Below, one piece after another: positions 42,896-51,758 of a stretch of 51,758 bases of DNA. Every line of letters begins with the position of its first letter. Within the stretch, counting starts at the first letter, position 1. Both the position numbers and the translations under genes were made by a program. The notes below the pieces were generated by a model. It was not told the DNA's origin, made no database searches, and worked only from the letters and a program-made list of their open reading frames with translations. Source of the stretch: an uncultured Porphyromonadaceae bacterium (GTDB lineage Bacteria > Bacteroidota > Bacteroidia > Bacteroidales > Muribaculaceae); NCBI GenBank assembly GCA_902493335.1, contig CABUPJ010000023.1:1-51758 (forward strand), given 5' to 3'.

Positions 42896-44863
42896 ATGAA
42901 AAAACTGTTTCTGATATTGTCAACGGCACTGATATTGTTGCCTGCTTTTTCTCAAAGCAAAAGAAAAGTGACAATCGCGCCGTCGTACGCATGGACCGTG
43001 CAGCAACCGCTCGGTCTGAGAGATTCGTCGACAATCGACACTCTGCTATATAATTACTACAAGCAATCGATACCGTCGGAGATGAGCGACGCCTGGGCGA
43101 CTACAGGCGCTCTGGGCGCCGAGGGTATCAATATGATATTCAGCGAACGGCGTCCGACGAGCGATTTCTTCCTGGGCGACGCGCTCGCCGTCTGGCTGCC
43201 GAACGAGAAGACAAACCGCTTCTACAATACCCGAATACCGATGACGCTGCTGTCGTTCAACACGTCGGGCGGACGCGAGACGTCGCAGGAGCGGCTGCGC
43301 GCCAATTTCTCGGGCAATGTCAACGCGAAGGCTCAGGTTGGAGCGATGATCGATTATATCTACTCGAAAGGCAGCTATAATTATCAGGCGACGAAAGATC
43401 TGATATGGGGTGCGTCGGGTTCATATATGGGCGACCGATATGAGTTCCAGGGGTATTTCAACCACTTCAACATGCTAAACAAAGAGAACGGCGGCATCAC
43501 CGACATTCTTTACATCAAAGATCCGGCGCAACTGCAGGGCGGTGTCTCGTCGATAAATCCCAAGTCGATACCGACCAATCTGACAGACGCGCACACACGC
43601 TACAGCGGTGACGACCTGATGCTCAACAGCCGCTACAAAGTCGGGTACTGGCACGAGGAGGAAATCAACGACACGACGGTCAAACGCACTTATATACCTG
43701 TGTCGTCGTTCATATGGACTCTGCGTTATAAAAGCGGCAAACACACGTTTATAGACAAATCGCCGTCAGAAACGCGCGAGTTTTTCGAGAACACTTATCT
43801 CGACAATCAGGTGACGCGCGACCACACGACATACTGGTCGCTGTCGAACACGCTGGGTCTGTCGCTGCTCGAAGGCTTCCACAAATATGCGAAATTCGGT
43901 CTGGCTGCATATGTGACACATGAAATCAGACGATATAATCAGACACCCGACACGCTTGACCGCGAGAATCCCGACTACGGCCTGACGCCGTTCCCCGAGG
44001 GCATCGGCACGATAGACCCGAAAGCGACACAGAATCTGCTGTGGGTTGGCGGTCAGTTGAGCAAACAGAAGGGTTCGATACTGACGTATAACGCCAACGC
44101 CGAGTTCGGTCTTATCGGCGACGCTGTCGGCGAGGTCAAGATCAACGGCTCGCTCGCGACACGCTTCAGACTTTTCGGCGACACCGTGACCATCGCGGCA
44201 CAGGGTGGTTTCCACAACGAGACAGCCCCTTATCTGCTCAACAACTACCTGTCGAACCATTTTATCTGGAAAAACGATTTCGGCAAAACCAGACGCGTCA
44301 ATTTCGGAGGCCGGCTTGATCTGCCTTTCAGCGGCACGTCGCTGTCTGTCGACGTCGACAACATACAGAACTATATCTATTTCAACGACAAATTCCTGCC
44401 GACGCAGCACGGCTCGAACATACAGATATTTTCGGCACGTCTGAATCAGGATTTCAGACTGGGCATACTCAACTGGAACAACCGCATAACCTATCAGACG
44501 TCGTCAAACGACGGGGTTATACCGCTTCCGAAACTGGCAGTCTACTCAAATCTGTTCCTTCTCTTCAAGGTGGCGACGCTTCACGTGCAGCTCGGTGTCG
44601 ACTGTGATTATTACACGAGCTACTACGGCCTTGCCTATCAGCCGGCGACAGCATCGTTCGCGACACAGCGCAATGTCAAGGTCGGCAACTATCCGTTCAT
44701 GAACGTATATGCCAACATGAAGCTGTCGAAAGCGCGCTTCTTCGTGCTTTTATCGCACTTCAACCAAGGTCTTTTCGGAGGCAACAACTACTTCGCCGTT
44801 CCTGACTATACGCTCAATCCGCGGCGCCTGCAGCTGGGCGTATCGGTCGATTTCGCCAACTAA
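42896..44863 (+). CDS. Putative outer-membrane porin (Porin_10 type)
   Basis: The 655-residue product has a signal peptide (MKKLFLILSTALILLPAFSQ) and the features of the Bacteroidota putative porin family: AWTVQQPLGLRDSSTIDTLLYNYYKQSIPS, GALGAEGINMIFSERRPTSDF and TPFPEGIGTIDPKATQNLLWVGGQLSKQKG, with many aromatic beta strands to the end (RLQLGVSVDFAN). It should form a general or nutrient channel in the outer membrane. Start moved from 42806 to ATG 42896. Its promoter sits in the right arm of a palindromic structure, and the message would have almost no leader. Confidence 0.85.
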   Translation: MKKLFLILSTALILLPAFSQSKRKVTIAPSYAWTVQQPLGLRDSSTIDTLLYNYYKQSIPSEMSDAWATTGALGAEGINMIFSERRPTSDFFLGDALAVWLPNEKTNRFYNTRIPMTLLSFNTSGGRETSQERLRANFSGNVNAKAQVGAMIDYIYSKGSYNYQATKDLIWGASGSYMGDRYEFQGYFNHFNMLNKENGGITDILYIKDPAQLQGGVSSINPKSIPTNLTDAHTRYSGDDLMLNSRYKVGYWHEEEINDTTVKRTYIPVSSFIWTLRYKSGKHTFIDKSPSETREFFENTYLDNQVTRDHTTYWSLSNTLGLSLLEGFHKYAKFGLAAYVTHEIRRYNQTPDTLDRENPDYGLTPFPEGIGTIDPKATQNLLWVGGQLSKQKGSILTYNANAEFGLIGDAVGEVKINGSLATRFRLFGDTVTIAAQGGFHNETAPYLLNNYLSNHFIWKNDFGKTRRVNFGGRLDLPFSGTSLSVDVDNIQNYIYFNDKFLPTQHGSNIQIFSARLNQDFRLGILNWNNRITYQTSSNDGVIPLPKLAVYSNLFLLFKVATLHVQLGVDCDYYTSYYGLAYQPATASFATQRNVKVGNYPFMNVYANMKLSKARFFVLLSHFNQGLFGGNNYFAVPDYTLNPRRLQLGVSVDFAN

Positions 44864-44919
44864 GGACGAGAAATTTTGTTATAGCAATAACGACACACTG
44901 ATGTGCCGCACAGTCTGAC

Positions 44920-45753
44920 ATGAAAACAGAACCCATAAAAGGAAAGATGCCTATACTTGTAGGCCTGCTGATAATTGTCCTGGCACTGATGTGGTTTGCC
45001 GGACGTTGCAGCGTAAGCCACAAAGGCTCAATCGCGGAAGTCTACAGCCGTCCCGGAGGCGACACGGTGGCCATAGCCATCGAGATGTCACCGATGACAT
45101 ATACGTTCTCGGGCGACAGCGCCGCGGGCTTTGAATATGAAGTGATGAGAGCGATAGCACGATGCCATAATCTGCCGGTTGTCTTTCATCCGTTCGCACC
45201 GCTTGAATATGCGTTCGACGGGCTGCATAAAGGCGAATTCGACATGGTGATAGCCTCTGTGCCGTCAACAAAGAAAATCAGCGATCTGTTTCTGGTGACC
45301 GATGACATCTATCTCGACCGTCAGGTGCTTGTGACGCGCAAGGACACAAGCGCCGCACCGACAGAGACGGAGATTCCGGCTCAGATGCGTCTGCTGGATG
45401 ACACTGTCTGGGTGGCCGAATCATCGCCGGTAATATCGCGCCTGCGCAATCTGTCGCACGAAATGGGCGACACAATCTATATCGAAAGTAAACCGGGCCT
45501 CACGTCGGAACATCTTGTCATACTGACTGCTACGGGCGAAATAAAACAGGCTGTAGTCAACGAGACGGTAGCCCGACGTCTCGGCGCCCAATATCCCGAC
45601 ATCGACATATCAACCCCTATCTCTCTGAATCAGTTCCAGCCGTGGATGCTCAACAAGGACAAGTCGGCGCTACGCGACTCGCTCAATGTATGGATCGCCG
45701 AATTTAAACAAACCCCAGAATATAAGGAGCTTGTGAGCAAGTACCTCAAGTAA
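44920..45753 (+). CDS. Membrane-tethered solute-binding (SBP_bac_3-like) protein
   Basis: The 277-residue product has one N-terminal membrane segment (MPILVGLLIIVLALMWFAG) and a type-II periplasmic binding fold typical of amino-acid-binding proteins: VAIAIEMSPMTYTFSGDSAAGFEYEVMRAIA and FDMVIASVPSTKKISDLFLVTDDIYLDRQVLV. The Cys after AGR lacks a good lipobox, so it is probably anchored by the helix. No ABC permease or ATPase is adjacent, and no transglycosylase domain (as in MltF) follows. It may sense rather than import; the ligand is unknown. 56 bases after the porin. Confidence 0.75.
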   Translation: MKTEPIKGKMPILVGLLIIVLALMWFAGRCSVSHKGSIAEVYSRPGGDTVAIAIEMSPMTYTFSGDSAAGFEYEVMRAIARCHNLPVVFHPFAPLEYAFDGLHKGEFDMVIASVPSTKKISDLFLVTDDIYLDRQVLVTRKDTSAAPTETEIPAQMRLLDDTVWVAESSPVISRLRNLSHEMGDTIYIESKPGLTSEHLVILTATGEIKQAVVNETVARRLGAQYPDIDISTPISLNQFQPWMLNKDKSALRDSLNVWIAEFKQTPEYKELVSKYLK

Positions 45754-45805
45754 TTTTGAATGTTGAATTTTGAATGGGCGCGGGGTATTCCTTTTGATTT
45801 TTCTC

Positions 45806-48253
45806 TTATAGTTCGACGACTGTGATGCCGGCTCCGCCGAGGCGTACATCTTCATCATGGAAGCCTTTGATGCCCTGAACGGTAGCAAGATAGTTGCGGA
45901 TATACTGGCGCAAGGCACCGGTACCCGTACCGTGGAGTATCCTGACCCTGGAACTGCCGAATCTTATGGCGTCGTCGATAAAGTAGGTCACGTTCTGCAA
46001 AGCTTCGTCAACGCGCTGACCTCGGAGGTCAATCTCCTGGCTGAAATTGAGCTGACGCTCACGCTCGGCAGCACTCGACGCAACGCTGATGAATGAAGCA
46101 GCACGGGATACACCGCTGTCGGCACGGCGCAAGGTCGGAGTCAGACGGCTGAGCTTGACGGTGGTCTTGAGATTGCCGAAAATGACGATAGCCTCCTTGC
46201 CGTTTATCGACTCGACAGTACCGACGGTATTGCCGCCGTCAAGAATGACGTTGGCGCCGACCGTGATGGCTTCGGCAGGTTTCGAAGCGGCAGCAGCGGG
46301 AGTTTTTTTCTTCTTGCGGCGCTCGGCTATCGTGCGCAGCGACGACTCATGATCTTTGGTCTCGAGCGAGCGGCGGCTCTCGACAAGCTGCTGACGGGCC
46401 TCACGGGTCTTCTCTTTCTCGGCCTGGGCGCGCTTGATCTCGTGGATGGTGCGCTCAATGGCCGCATTACTGCCGTCGATGATGCGTTTGGCTTCTTCTT
46501 TTGCCTCGTTCAGGATTTCGCGACGGGTAGTACGCAGCGTTTCGGCATCAGACTCATATTTCTCAATCAGTTGTTCAAGTTTCTTCTCTTTCTGTCTGAT
46601 GGCAAGGCGTTTGTTTTCCCAGTAGCGTTTGTCGCGATTTATGTCAAGCAGATATTTGTCTGAGTTGATATAGTCGCTGCCTACAATCTCTTCGGCATCT
46701 GCGATTATCTCTTCGGGCAAGCCTGTCTTGCGGGCAATCTCGACGGCAAACGAGCTGCCGGGATTGCCTATCGACAGCTTGAAAAGAGGTTTCATCAGAT
46801 GACGGTCGTAGAGCATCGAACCGTTGACGAGACCGGGGGTGTCGTCGGCAAACTGCTTAAGATTGCGGAAGTGGGTTGTTATGACGCCCCACATACCTTT
46901 GGCGTTGAACTGTCTGAGCAGAGCCTGGGCTATCGCACCGCCAATCTGCGGTTCTGTGCCGGCGCCGAATTCGTCAATGAGAATGAGAGTGTCGCTGTTG
47001 CCGCGCTGATAGAAAAACTTCATGTTGCGCAGATGCGACGAATATGTGCTGAGGTCATCTTCGATCGACTGGTCGTCGCCGATGTCGATGAAAACGTTCT
47101 CGAAAAGGCCCATGCGCGAATTCGGCTCGAGTGTCGGCAGCACACCGCACTGCGCCATATACTGGATGATGGCGACAGTCTTTAAGGTCACAGACTTGCC
47201 GCCGGCGTTGGGACCCGAGACGACAAGAAGCCGACGGTCGGCGTCAAGCTCGATGTCGAGAGGCACGACCTGCTTGTCCTGACGCTTCAACGAGTCCTCG
47301 AGAACAGGATGGCGGCCTCGCCACCACTCCATCGCCGGATGCGGTTCTACGGCAGGCATGGCAGCGCCGACGCTAATGGCGTAACGCGCCTTGGCGACGA
47401 TGAAATCGAAAAGGCCGAGCACCCGGTATGACGCGAGAAGTTCGTCGACATAGGGCCGGATAAGGTCGGTGAGGGCAATCAGGATGCGGGTCTCCTCGCG
47501 ACGTTCGTCGAGCTGTAGGCCGCGTATTTTATTGTTGGCCTCGACAACTTCGGAGGGCTCGATGAAGACAGTCTTACCCGAGGCCGATTCGTCGTGGACG
47601 ATGCCAGGGATGCGGCGTTTGTTCATCGGCGAGACGGGGATGACGAGGCGTCCGTCGCGCATCGAAGGGGTGACGTCGGCGTCGACGAGTCCGTCTTTGA
47701 CAGCGCGCGAGATGACACGGCGCATGAGCATGCTGACCGTGCCGCCCATCGACGCAATCTTGCCGCGAATCTCGGCCAAAGCGGGTGACGCATTATCCTT
47801 GACGGCGCCCCAGCGGTCAATGACCCTGTCGATGGCGGTCATAAGCGAGGGGAAAGCCTGCAGTCCTTCTGCGACAGCGTCGAGCGCGGGATATGGCGTC
47901 GAGCCTTCGTCGTCGCGGTGAGACGCGAAAAATTTAGCAATGGCGGCCATCGTCGCCAATGACAGGCGCACCCTGAGCAAGTCGGCGGGTGACATGAACG
48001 AACCCTCGACACGAGCGCCTGCGACAGCAGCGGTCATGTCGTTGATGTTCTCATCGGGAAAAGCCTCATCACCGAGTAATATAGTCAGCATCTCGGCGGT
48101 CTCGCCGAGACGGCTCATGACGGTCCTGTAATCAGAAGAAAAAGCCATGGCCTCACATTCGGCCACGCCAAGGGGCGACTGACAGCGCTCGGCGATATGC
48201 GCGCGGACGCTGTCGAAGCCTATTTTTGTTTCAATCGTTGCGGGATATATCAT
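45806..48253 (-). CDS. mutS2: MutS2 family ATPase/Smr endonuclease
   Basis: The 815-residue protein has the MutS2 order: a clamp/lever region (about 1-300), a MutS ATPase with Walker A SGPNAGGKS (346-354), DDQSIEDDLSTYSSHLRN and LIDEFGAGTEP, a long Glu/Lys/Arg-rich coiled coil (about 530-640), and a C-terminal Smr domain (EIDLRGQRVDEALQNV ... LHGTGTGALRQYI, about 740-815). In other bacteria MutS2 acts on branched DNA to limit recombination, or on stalled ribosomes. It has its own -7 box but follows the dehydrogenase by only 37 bases. Confidence 0.94.
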   Translation of the reverse strand: MIYPATIETKIGFDSVRAHIAERCQSPLGVAECEAMAFSSDYRTVMSRLGETAEMLTILLGDEAFPDENINDMTAAVAGARVEGSFMSPADLLRVRLSLATMAAIAKFFASHRDDEGSTPYPALDAVAEGLQAFPSLMTAIDRVIDRWGAVKDNASPALAEIRGKIASMGGTVSMLMRRVISRAVKDGLVDADVTPSMRDGRLVIPVSPMNKRRIPGIVHDESASGKTVFIEPSEVVEANNKIRGLQLDERREETRILIALTDLIRPYVDELLASYRVLGLFDFIVAKARYAISVGAAMPAVEPHPAMEWWRGRHPVLEDSLKRQDKQVVPLDIELDADRRLLVVSGPNAGGKSVTLKTVAIIQYMAQCGVLPTLEPNSRMGLFENVFIDIGDDQSIEDDLSTYSSHLRNMKFFYQRGNSDTLILIDEFGAGTEPQIGGAIAQALLRQFNAKGMWGVITTHFRNLKQFADDTPGLVNGSMLYDRHLMKPLFKLSIGNPGSSFAVEIARKTGLPEEIIADAEEIVGSDYINSDKYLLDINRDKRYWENKRLAIRQKEKKLEQLIEKYESDAETLRTTRREILNEAKEEAKRIIDGSNAAIERTIHEIKRAQAEKEKTREARQQLVESRRSLETKDHESSLRTIAERRKKKKTPAAAASKPAEAITVGANVILDGGNTVGTVESINGKEAIVIFGNLKTTVKLSRLTPTLRRADSGVSRAASFISVASSAAERERQLNFSQEIDLRGQRVDEALQNVTYFIDDAIRFGSSRVRILHGTGTGALRQYIRNYLATVQGIKGFHDEDVRLGGAGITVVEL

Positions 48254-48264
48254 AGTTCAGACTG

Positions 48265-48272
48265 CAAATTTA
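48265..48272 (-). promoter_or_regulatory. -7 element of mutS2
   Basis: TAAATTTG on the minus strand, 11 bases before the ATG (48253). An ATTG-type -33 occurs about 19 bases further upstream, near the end of the dehydrogenase gene. Confidence 0.5.
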
Positions 48273-48290
48273 CGAAATAATCTGCAATCT

Positions 48291-49253
48291 TCAATTGACA
48301 ACGTTCTGAGGCGCGCCCGCAAGGAAAGCGCGGAGATTGGCAGCTGAGACATCGAGGAGCCGACGGCGGGCGTCGGTCGACTGCCAGGCGACATGCGGTG
48401 TCACGATACAATTGTCGAGACCTATGAGCGGAGAACCCTGTCGCGGAGGCTCGACATCGAGCACGTCGACAGCGGCAAAGGCAAGTCGGCCCGTGGCAAG
48501 AGCGTCGGCGAGAGCGTCTTCATCGACAAGCGGCCCGCGGGCCGTATTGATGACGATGGCAGTCTGCTTCATCAGGGCGATTGTGGAGGCGTTGACGAAA
48601 TGACGGTTTGTGGCAGTGAGCGGAGCGTTGAGCGAGAGGACGTCGGCCCGGCGGAACATCTCGTCGCGCGAGACTTTCTCGATATACGACGGCAGATTTT
48701 CGGCAGGCTGCGAGGTGCAGCTGACGACACGCATGCCGAAGGCGGCGGCGATAGCTGCCACGCGGCGGCCGATGTTGCCGAGACCATAGACAGCCATTGT
48801 CTTGCCGTCAAGCTCTTCAATCGGGCCGAGGCGGTAGCTGAAGTCGTCGCATGAGGCCCAGCGTCCTGCGGAGACGCTCGCAGAGTAGTCGCTGACGCGG
48901 TTACATATCGTCAGAAGCATGGCGAAAACGAGCTGGGCGACAGACATGGTGCTGTAGGCCGGGACGTTGCTGACGACGATGCCTGTTCGGCGGGCGGCTT
49001 CGATGTCGACGTTATTGTAACCGGTGGCAAGGACTCCGATAAATTTCAAATCAGGGAGAGCGGCTATAGTGTCGGCATCGATTATGACCTTATTGGTGAA
49101 GACGGCTGTCGCACCAGAGCAACGGGCGATGACTTCGTCGGGCGATGTGCGGTCATAGACGGTCAGCTCACCCTGCGAGGCGATTTCGTGCCACGACAGG
49201 TCGCCGCTGTTGGCGACATAGCCGTCGAGGATGACTATTAGGGGCTTTTCCAT
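48291..49253 (-). CDS. D-2-hydroxyacid dehydrogenase
   Basis: The 320-residue product is an NAD(P)-linked 2-hydroxyacid dehydrogenase. It shows GLGNIGRRVAAIAAAFGM (nucleotide-binding GxGxxG), the catalytic Arg in INTARGPLVDEDAL, Glu in VDVLDVEPP and His in VTPHVAW. The substrate could be glycerate/hydroxypyruvate or another 2-keto acid; it lacks the C-terminal ACT domain of some SerA forms. It begins 1 base after the stop of the flavodoxin-like gene, so the two are one unit. Confidence 0.9.
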   Translation of the reverse strand: MEKPLIVILDGYVANSGDLSWHEIASQGELTVYDRTSPDEVIARCSGATAVFTNKVIIDADTIAALPDLKFIGVLATGYNNVDIEAARRTGIVVSNVPAYSTMSVAQLVFAMLLTICNRVSDYSASVSAGRWASCDDFSYRLGPIEELDGKTMAVYGLGNIGRRVAAIAAAFGMRVVSCTSQPAENLPSYIEKVSRDEMFRRADVLSLNAPLTATNRHFVNASTIALMKQTAIVINTARGPLVDEDALADALATGRLAFAAVDVLDVEPPRQGSPLIGLDNCIVTPHVAWQSTDARRRLLDVSAANLRAFLAGAPQNVVN

Positions 49254-49254
49254 A

Positions 49255-49872
49255 TCAGCGGATAAAATTTGTGGCTATGCGCGGCTCAGGATCGGGCAGC
49301 GCCGGCGACGAAGGATTGTTGATTGACTTGAGGAGCCATGCCATGTTGCGGCCGAGCACGCGCATAGTCTGAAGGCCTTCGCCGTCTTCGCGGGCTTCGC
49401 CGATGTCGCGGCCGTGGACGCTGTTCCAATACTGTGAGGTAACTATAGGCATGCTCATAATCGAGAAATATTTGTTGAGGCGGTCGAAGTTGGCACTCGC
49501 ACCGCCGCGACGGCAGACGACGACGGCTGCAGCCGGTTTGCCTCTGAGCAGCGGAGCCGACGAATAGAAGAGACGGTCGAGGACGGCACAGAGCGAACCG
49601 GCCGGCCCGGCGTAATATGTCGGCGAACCGACAATCAGGCCGTCGCACTCGGCGACAGCGGCATGAAGCTCCTCATAGATGTCATCGTGGAAGACACAGC
49701 GGCCGAGCTGGTTGCATTTGTAACAGGCGATGCAGCCCTGCACAGGCTTGGTACCGATCCATACTGTCTTTGTCTCAATGCCTTCGCTTTCAAGAGTGCG
49801 GGCAACCTCAGCGAGAGCAATCGAAGTGTTGCCGTCGCGGTGAGGACTGCCGTTTATAAGTAGTACTTTCAT
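49255..49872 (-). CDS. Flavodoxin-fold NAD(P)H-dependent FMN reductase
   Basis: The 205-residue protein has the flavodoxin-like FMN site LLINGSPHRDGNTS (4-17) and LIVGSPTYYAGPAGSLCAVLDRLF (about 79-102), the latter typical of the NADPH-dependent FMN reductase/iron-sulfur flavoprotein group. A CIACYKCNQLGRC stretch (about 47-59) matches the cysteine motif of iron-sulfur flavoproteins. It probably transfers electrons to an unknown acceptor. First gene of a minus-strand unit with the dehydrogenase and mutS2. Confidence 0.85.
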   Translation of the reverse strand: MKVLLINGSPHRDGNTSIALAEVARTLESEGIETKTVWIGTKPVQGCIACYKCNQLGRCVFHDDIYEELHAAVAECDGLIVGSPTYYAGPAGSLCAVLDRLFYSSAPLLRGKPAAAVVVCRRGGASANFDRLNKYFSIMSMPIVTSQYWNSVHGRDIGEAREDGEGLQTMRVLGRNMAWLLKSINNPSSPALPDPEPRIATNFIR

Positions 49873-49898
49873 TACATTAAACTTTAATCATTCTACAG

Positions 49899-49930
49899 CA
49901 AAGTTAAACTATCCTAAGCTTATTTGCAAC
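49899..49930 (-). promoter_or_regulatory. Promoter of the flavodoxin-like gene
   Basis: TAACTTTG (49899-49906, minus strand) lies 20 bases from GTTG (49927-49930). The -33 region directly abuts that of the divergent glutamine synthetase promoter. Confidence 0.5.
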
Positions 49931-49954
49931 ATATAATACAATTAAGTACATTTG
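49923..49954 (+). promoter_or_regulatory. Promoter of the glutamine synthetase gene
   Basis: TTTG (49923-49926), a 20-base spacer and TACATTTG (49947-49954) form a full consensus pair. The ATG is at 49989, giving a leader of about 28 bases. Confidence 0.7.
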
Positions 49955-49988
49955 CAAAACAAGCTAAAAGATTACCTCAATTATTACC

Positions 49989-51494
49989 ATGGATAAAAAA
50001 CTTACATTAACCAAAAATCCTGTCGCGGCATACCTGCAGAAACAGCCGGACAACTTCACTCGTGAAGATATCGTGAGATATATCACAGACAACAATGTCG
50101 AATGCGTCAACTTCATGTATCCGGCCGCCGACGGGCGTCTCAAGACCCTCAATTTCATTATAAACGACCTCGAATATCTCGAGACGATACTGACACTCGG
50201 CGAACGTGTCGACGGGTCGTCGCTGTTCCCTTTCATAGAGGCCGGCAACTCAGACCTCTATGCCCTGCCGATGTTCTCAACGGCGTTTGTCGACCCCTTT
50301 GCCGAACTGCCGACAGTAGGCTTCCTCTGCCGCTTCTTCGACAAAGACGGCAATCCGCTCGAGTGCTCGCCCGAGTACACGCTCGAAAAAGCCTGCAGCC
50401 GTTTTACAGAAGAGACGGGCCTGACATTCGAGGCCATGGGCGAACTCGAATATTATGTCATCAAGGCCGACGACGGCACATTCCCGGCAACAGACCAGCG
50501 CGGCTATCACGAATCGGCGCCGTTTGCAAAATTCAATGATTTCAGAGTCAAGTGTATGAAATATATCGCCATGACAGGCGGATATATCAAATACGGGCAC
50601 TCTGAAGTGGGTAATTTCACCCTCGACGGCACGGTCTACGAACAGAACGAAATCGAATTTCTGCCCGTTGACGCCCGGAAAGCCGCCAATCAGCTTATGC
50701 TCGCCAAATGGGTCATCAGAAATCTCGCCGCTCGCGAGGGGCTCGACGTGACGTTCGCGCCGAAAATCACGGTCGGCAAAGCCGGGTCAGGACTGCATAT
50801 ACACATGCGCCTCACCGACGCTGACGGCCGCAGTGTCATGCTCGACAAAGAACGCAGGCTGAGTAACGACGCCCTGCGCATGATAGGGGGCCTGATGGCG
50901 CTGGCACCGGCCATCACAGCTTTCGGCAACACCAATCCGACGAGTTACTTCCGCCTCGTGCCGCATCAGGAAGCGCCGACAAACGTCTGCTGGGGCGACC
51001 GCAACCGCTCGGTCCTTGTGAGGGTGCCGCTCGGATGGACGTCAGAACGCGACATGTGCGCCGAGCTCAACCCCGGCACGGTGTCAATCGACATCGACGC
51101 CTCGCACAAGCAGACCGTAGAAATCCGCTCGGCTGACTGCTCGGCTGACATCTATCTGCTCATAGCCGGACTGGCCGTGGCCGCCCGCTACGGCTTCGAG
51201 AACAAAGATTCGCTCGAGATTGCCCATAAGACATATGTCGACGTCAACATCCACGACAGCAAGAACGCCGAGCGCGTCAAAGACCTCGACTCACTCCCCT
51301 ACTCCTGCGAGGCATCGGCCGAACGCCTCTATGACGACCGCGCCATCTTCGAAGCCAAAGGCGTCTTCGCTCCCGCGCTTATCGACGGCATGATAGCTAA
51401 GCTCAAGTCTTACGACCAGGCCGAAGCCGAAGCAGCCAAAAACGACCCCGCGAAGATGCTCGAGCTTGTGCGACGCTATTTCTATTGCGGATAA
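49989..51494 (+). CDS. Glutamine synthetase (type I-like)
   Basis: The 501-residue enzyme has a GS beta-grasp N-terminal domain (VECVNFMYPAADGRLKTLNFI) and the catalytic barrel. Visible metal/substrate segments are FEAMGELEYYVI, YEQNEIEFLPVDA, the HIHMR loop (SGLHIHMRL) and NPTSYFRLVPHQEAPTNVCWGDRNRSVLVRVP, with Arg residues for glutamate/ATP. It makes glutamine from glutamate, ammonia and ATP. It is about 30 residues longer than typical GSI; the extra part is at both ends. No adenylylation-site match is obvious. It stands alone, with a strong promoter and terminator; no PII or GOGAT gene is adjacent. Confidence 0.92.
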   Translation: MDKKLTLTKNPVAAYLQKQPDNFTREDIVRYITDNNVECVNFMYPAADGRLKTLNFIINDLEYLETILTLGERVDGSSLFPFIEAGNSDLYALPMFSTAFVDPFAELPTVGFLCRFFDKDGNPLECSPEYTLEKACSRFTEETGLTFEAMGELEYYVIKADDGTFPATDQRGYHESAPFAKFNDFRVKCMKYIAMTGGYIKYGHSEVGNFTLDGTVYEQNEIEFLPVDARKAANQLMLAKWVIRNLAAREGLDVTFAPKITVGKAGSGLHIHMRLTDADGRSVMLDKERRLSNDALRMIGGLMALAPAITAFGNTNPTSYFRLVPHQEAPTNVCWGDRNRSVLVRVPLGWTSERDMCAELNPGTVSIDIDASHKQTVEIRSADCSADIYLLIAGLAVAARYGFENKDSLEIAHKTYVDVNIHDSKNAERVKDLDSLPYSCEASAERLYDDRAIFEAKGVFAPALIDGMIAKLKSYDQAEAEAAKNDPAKMLELVRRYFYCG

Positions 51495-51549
51495 GCAACC
51501 CGACCTCATGCTTATCGTGGGGCAGATATAATAATTTCGCCAATAACGC

Positions 51550-51584
51550 AATCAGCCATTTAGCCCCAAACTAAGTGGCTGATT
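51550..51584 (+). terminator. Terminator after glutamine synthetase
   Basis: Arms 51550-51563 and 51571-51584 (14 base pairs, one T.G, loop CCCCAAA; core AATCAGCCA/TGGCTGATT) followed by TTATAG. The right arm ends in T-rich sequence. 55 bases past the stop codon. The stretch to 51730 shows no gene. Confidence 0.8.
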
Positions 51585-51730
51585 TTATAGGTATATCAGG
51601 CCTATGCCGAATTTATTTCCAACTATGTCAATGTACGTTTGACATCGATTCGACTTTTTAGGTGCGCGGGGATGTCTGCCGCTAAAGTGGTCGTGGATGG
51701 GGTGGTAACTTGCTGGCTATCGTTTCATCA

Positions 51731-51758
51731 CAAGGGCTGAAGCCCTTGTTCCATAGGC
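51731..51758. repeat. Third copy of the double-hairpin repeat, cut by the window end
   Basis: CAAGGGC (51731-51737) and GCCCTTG (51742-51748) form a perfect 7-base-pair stem around TGAA, followed by TTCCATA. This matches the first hairpin and spacer of the units at 1-190, with different but compensating stem bases. Confidence 0.65.

Noticed and set aside
45754..45785. TTTTGAATG-type short direct repeats after the solute-binding protein gene
   Set aside because: Two or three imperfect copies in a 50-base gap, without pairing or T-run; too short to call.

Overview
The window looks like a chromosomal segment of a gut-type Bacteroidales bacterium, most likely Muribaculaceae-like. This is inference, not a database match. 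The support is: Bacteroidota promoter boxes (TAnnTTTG at -7, often TTTG at -33) before many genes and no obvious Shine-Dalgarno starts; a TonB-dependent outer-membrane protein with an OMP_b-brl_3-type barrel; a Porin_10-like porin; LytTR/His_kinase signalling; and two secreted proteins ending in the YYNLxG...GxYIxxxGxKxxKxxVK tail used as a sorting signal in this phylum. No rRNA, tRNA, CRISPR array, insertion sequence or phage gene was seen.

Layout. 1-290: palindromic repeat units of a family that reappears at the right edge. 291-6897 (-): three secreted proteins, namely an amidase_3-type protein whose signal peptide is broken by a stop at codon 2, a PD40 propeller, and a chitobiase-like-domain protein. 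7269-10452: a ROK regulator divergent from a CocE/NonD-type hydrolase. 10544-21444: a glycerol-3-phosphate locus. On the minus strand lie glpA-glpB-glpC (anaerobic G3P dehydrogenase), glpT and a HAD-IIA phosphatase. On the plus strand, diverging from them, lie a DeoR/GlpR-type regulator, a GH31 glycosidase and a secreted glycerophosphodiester phosphodiesterase. Together they could release G3P from glycosylated glycerophosphodiesters outside the inner membrane, import it and oxidise it to DHAP.

21530-29552 is more AT-rich and accessory-like. It holds three unrecognised genes (one is a barrel-less TonB-plug-like protein), an AraC regulator divergent from a nitroreductase, and an apparent operon of two outer-membrane-barrel-like proteins with a LytTR response regulator and its membrane histidine kinase. 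29746-33565 has a sugar O-acetyltransferase, an LpqC-like esterase and a TonB-dependent receptor. 33822-36572 (-) has a secreted leucine-rich-repeat protein and dnaB. 36763-42682 (+) is an RND efflux operon (TolC, adaptor, permease) ending in a small PII-like protein. A set of competing hairpins containing a promoter precedes a Porin_10 porin and a membrane-tethered solute-binding protein. 45806-49872 (-) has mutS2, a D-2-hydroxyacid dehydrogenase and a flavodoxin-like reductase, and the window closes with a glutamine synthetase on the plus strand.

Where the longest open frame began at a TTG inside a promoter box or upstream of a signal peptide, I moved the start to the internal ATG and say so in the entry. 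Composition statements are by eye, not computed.
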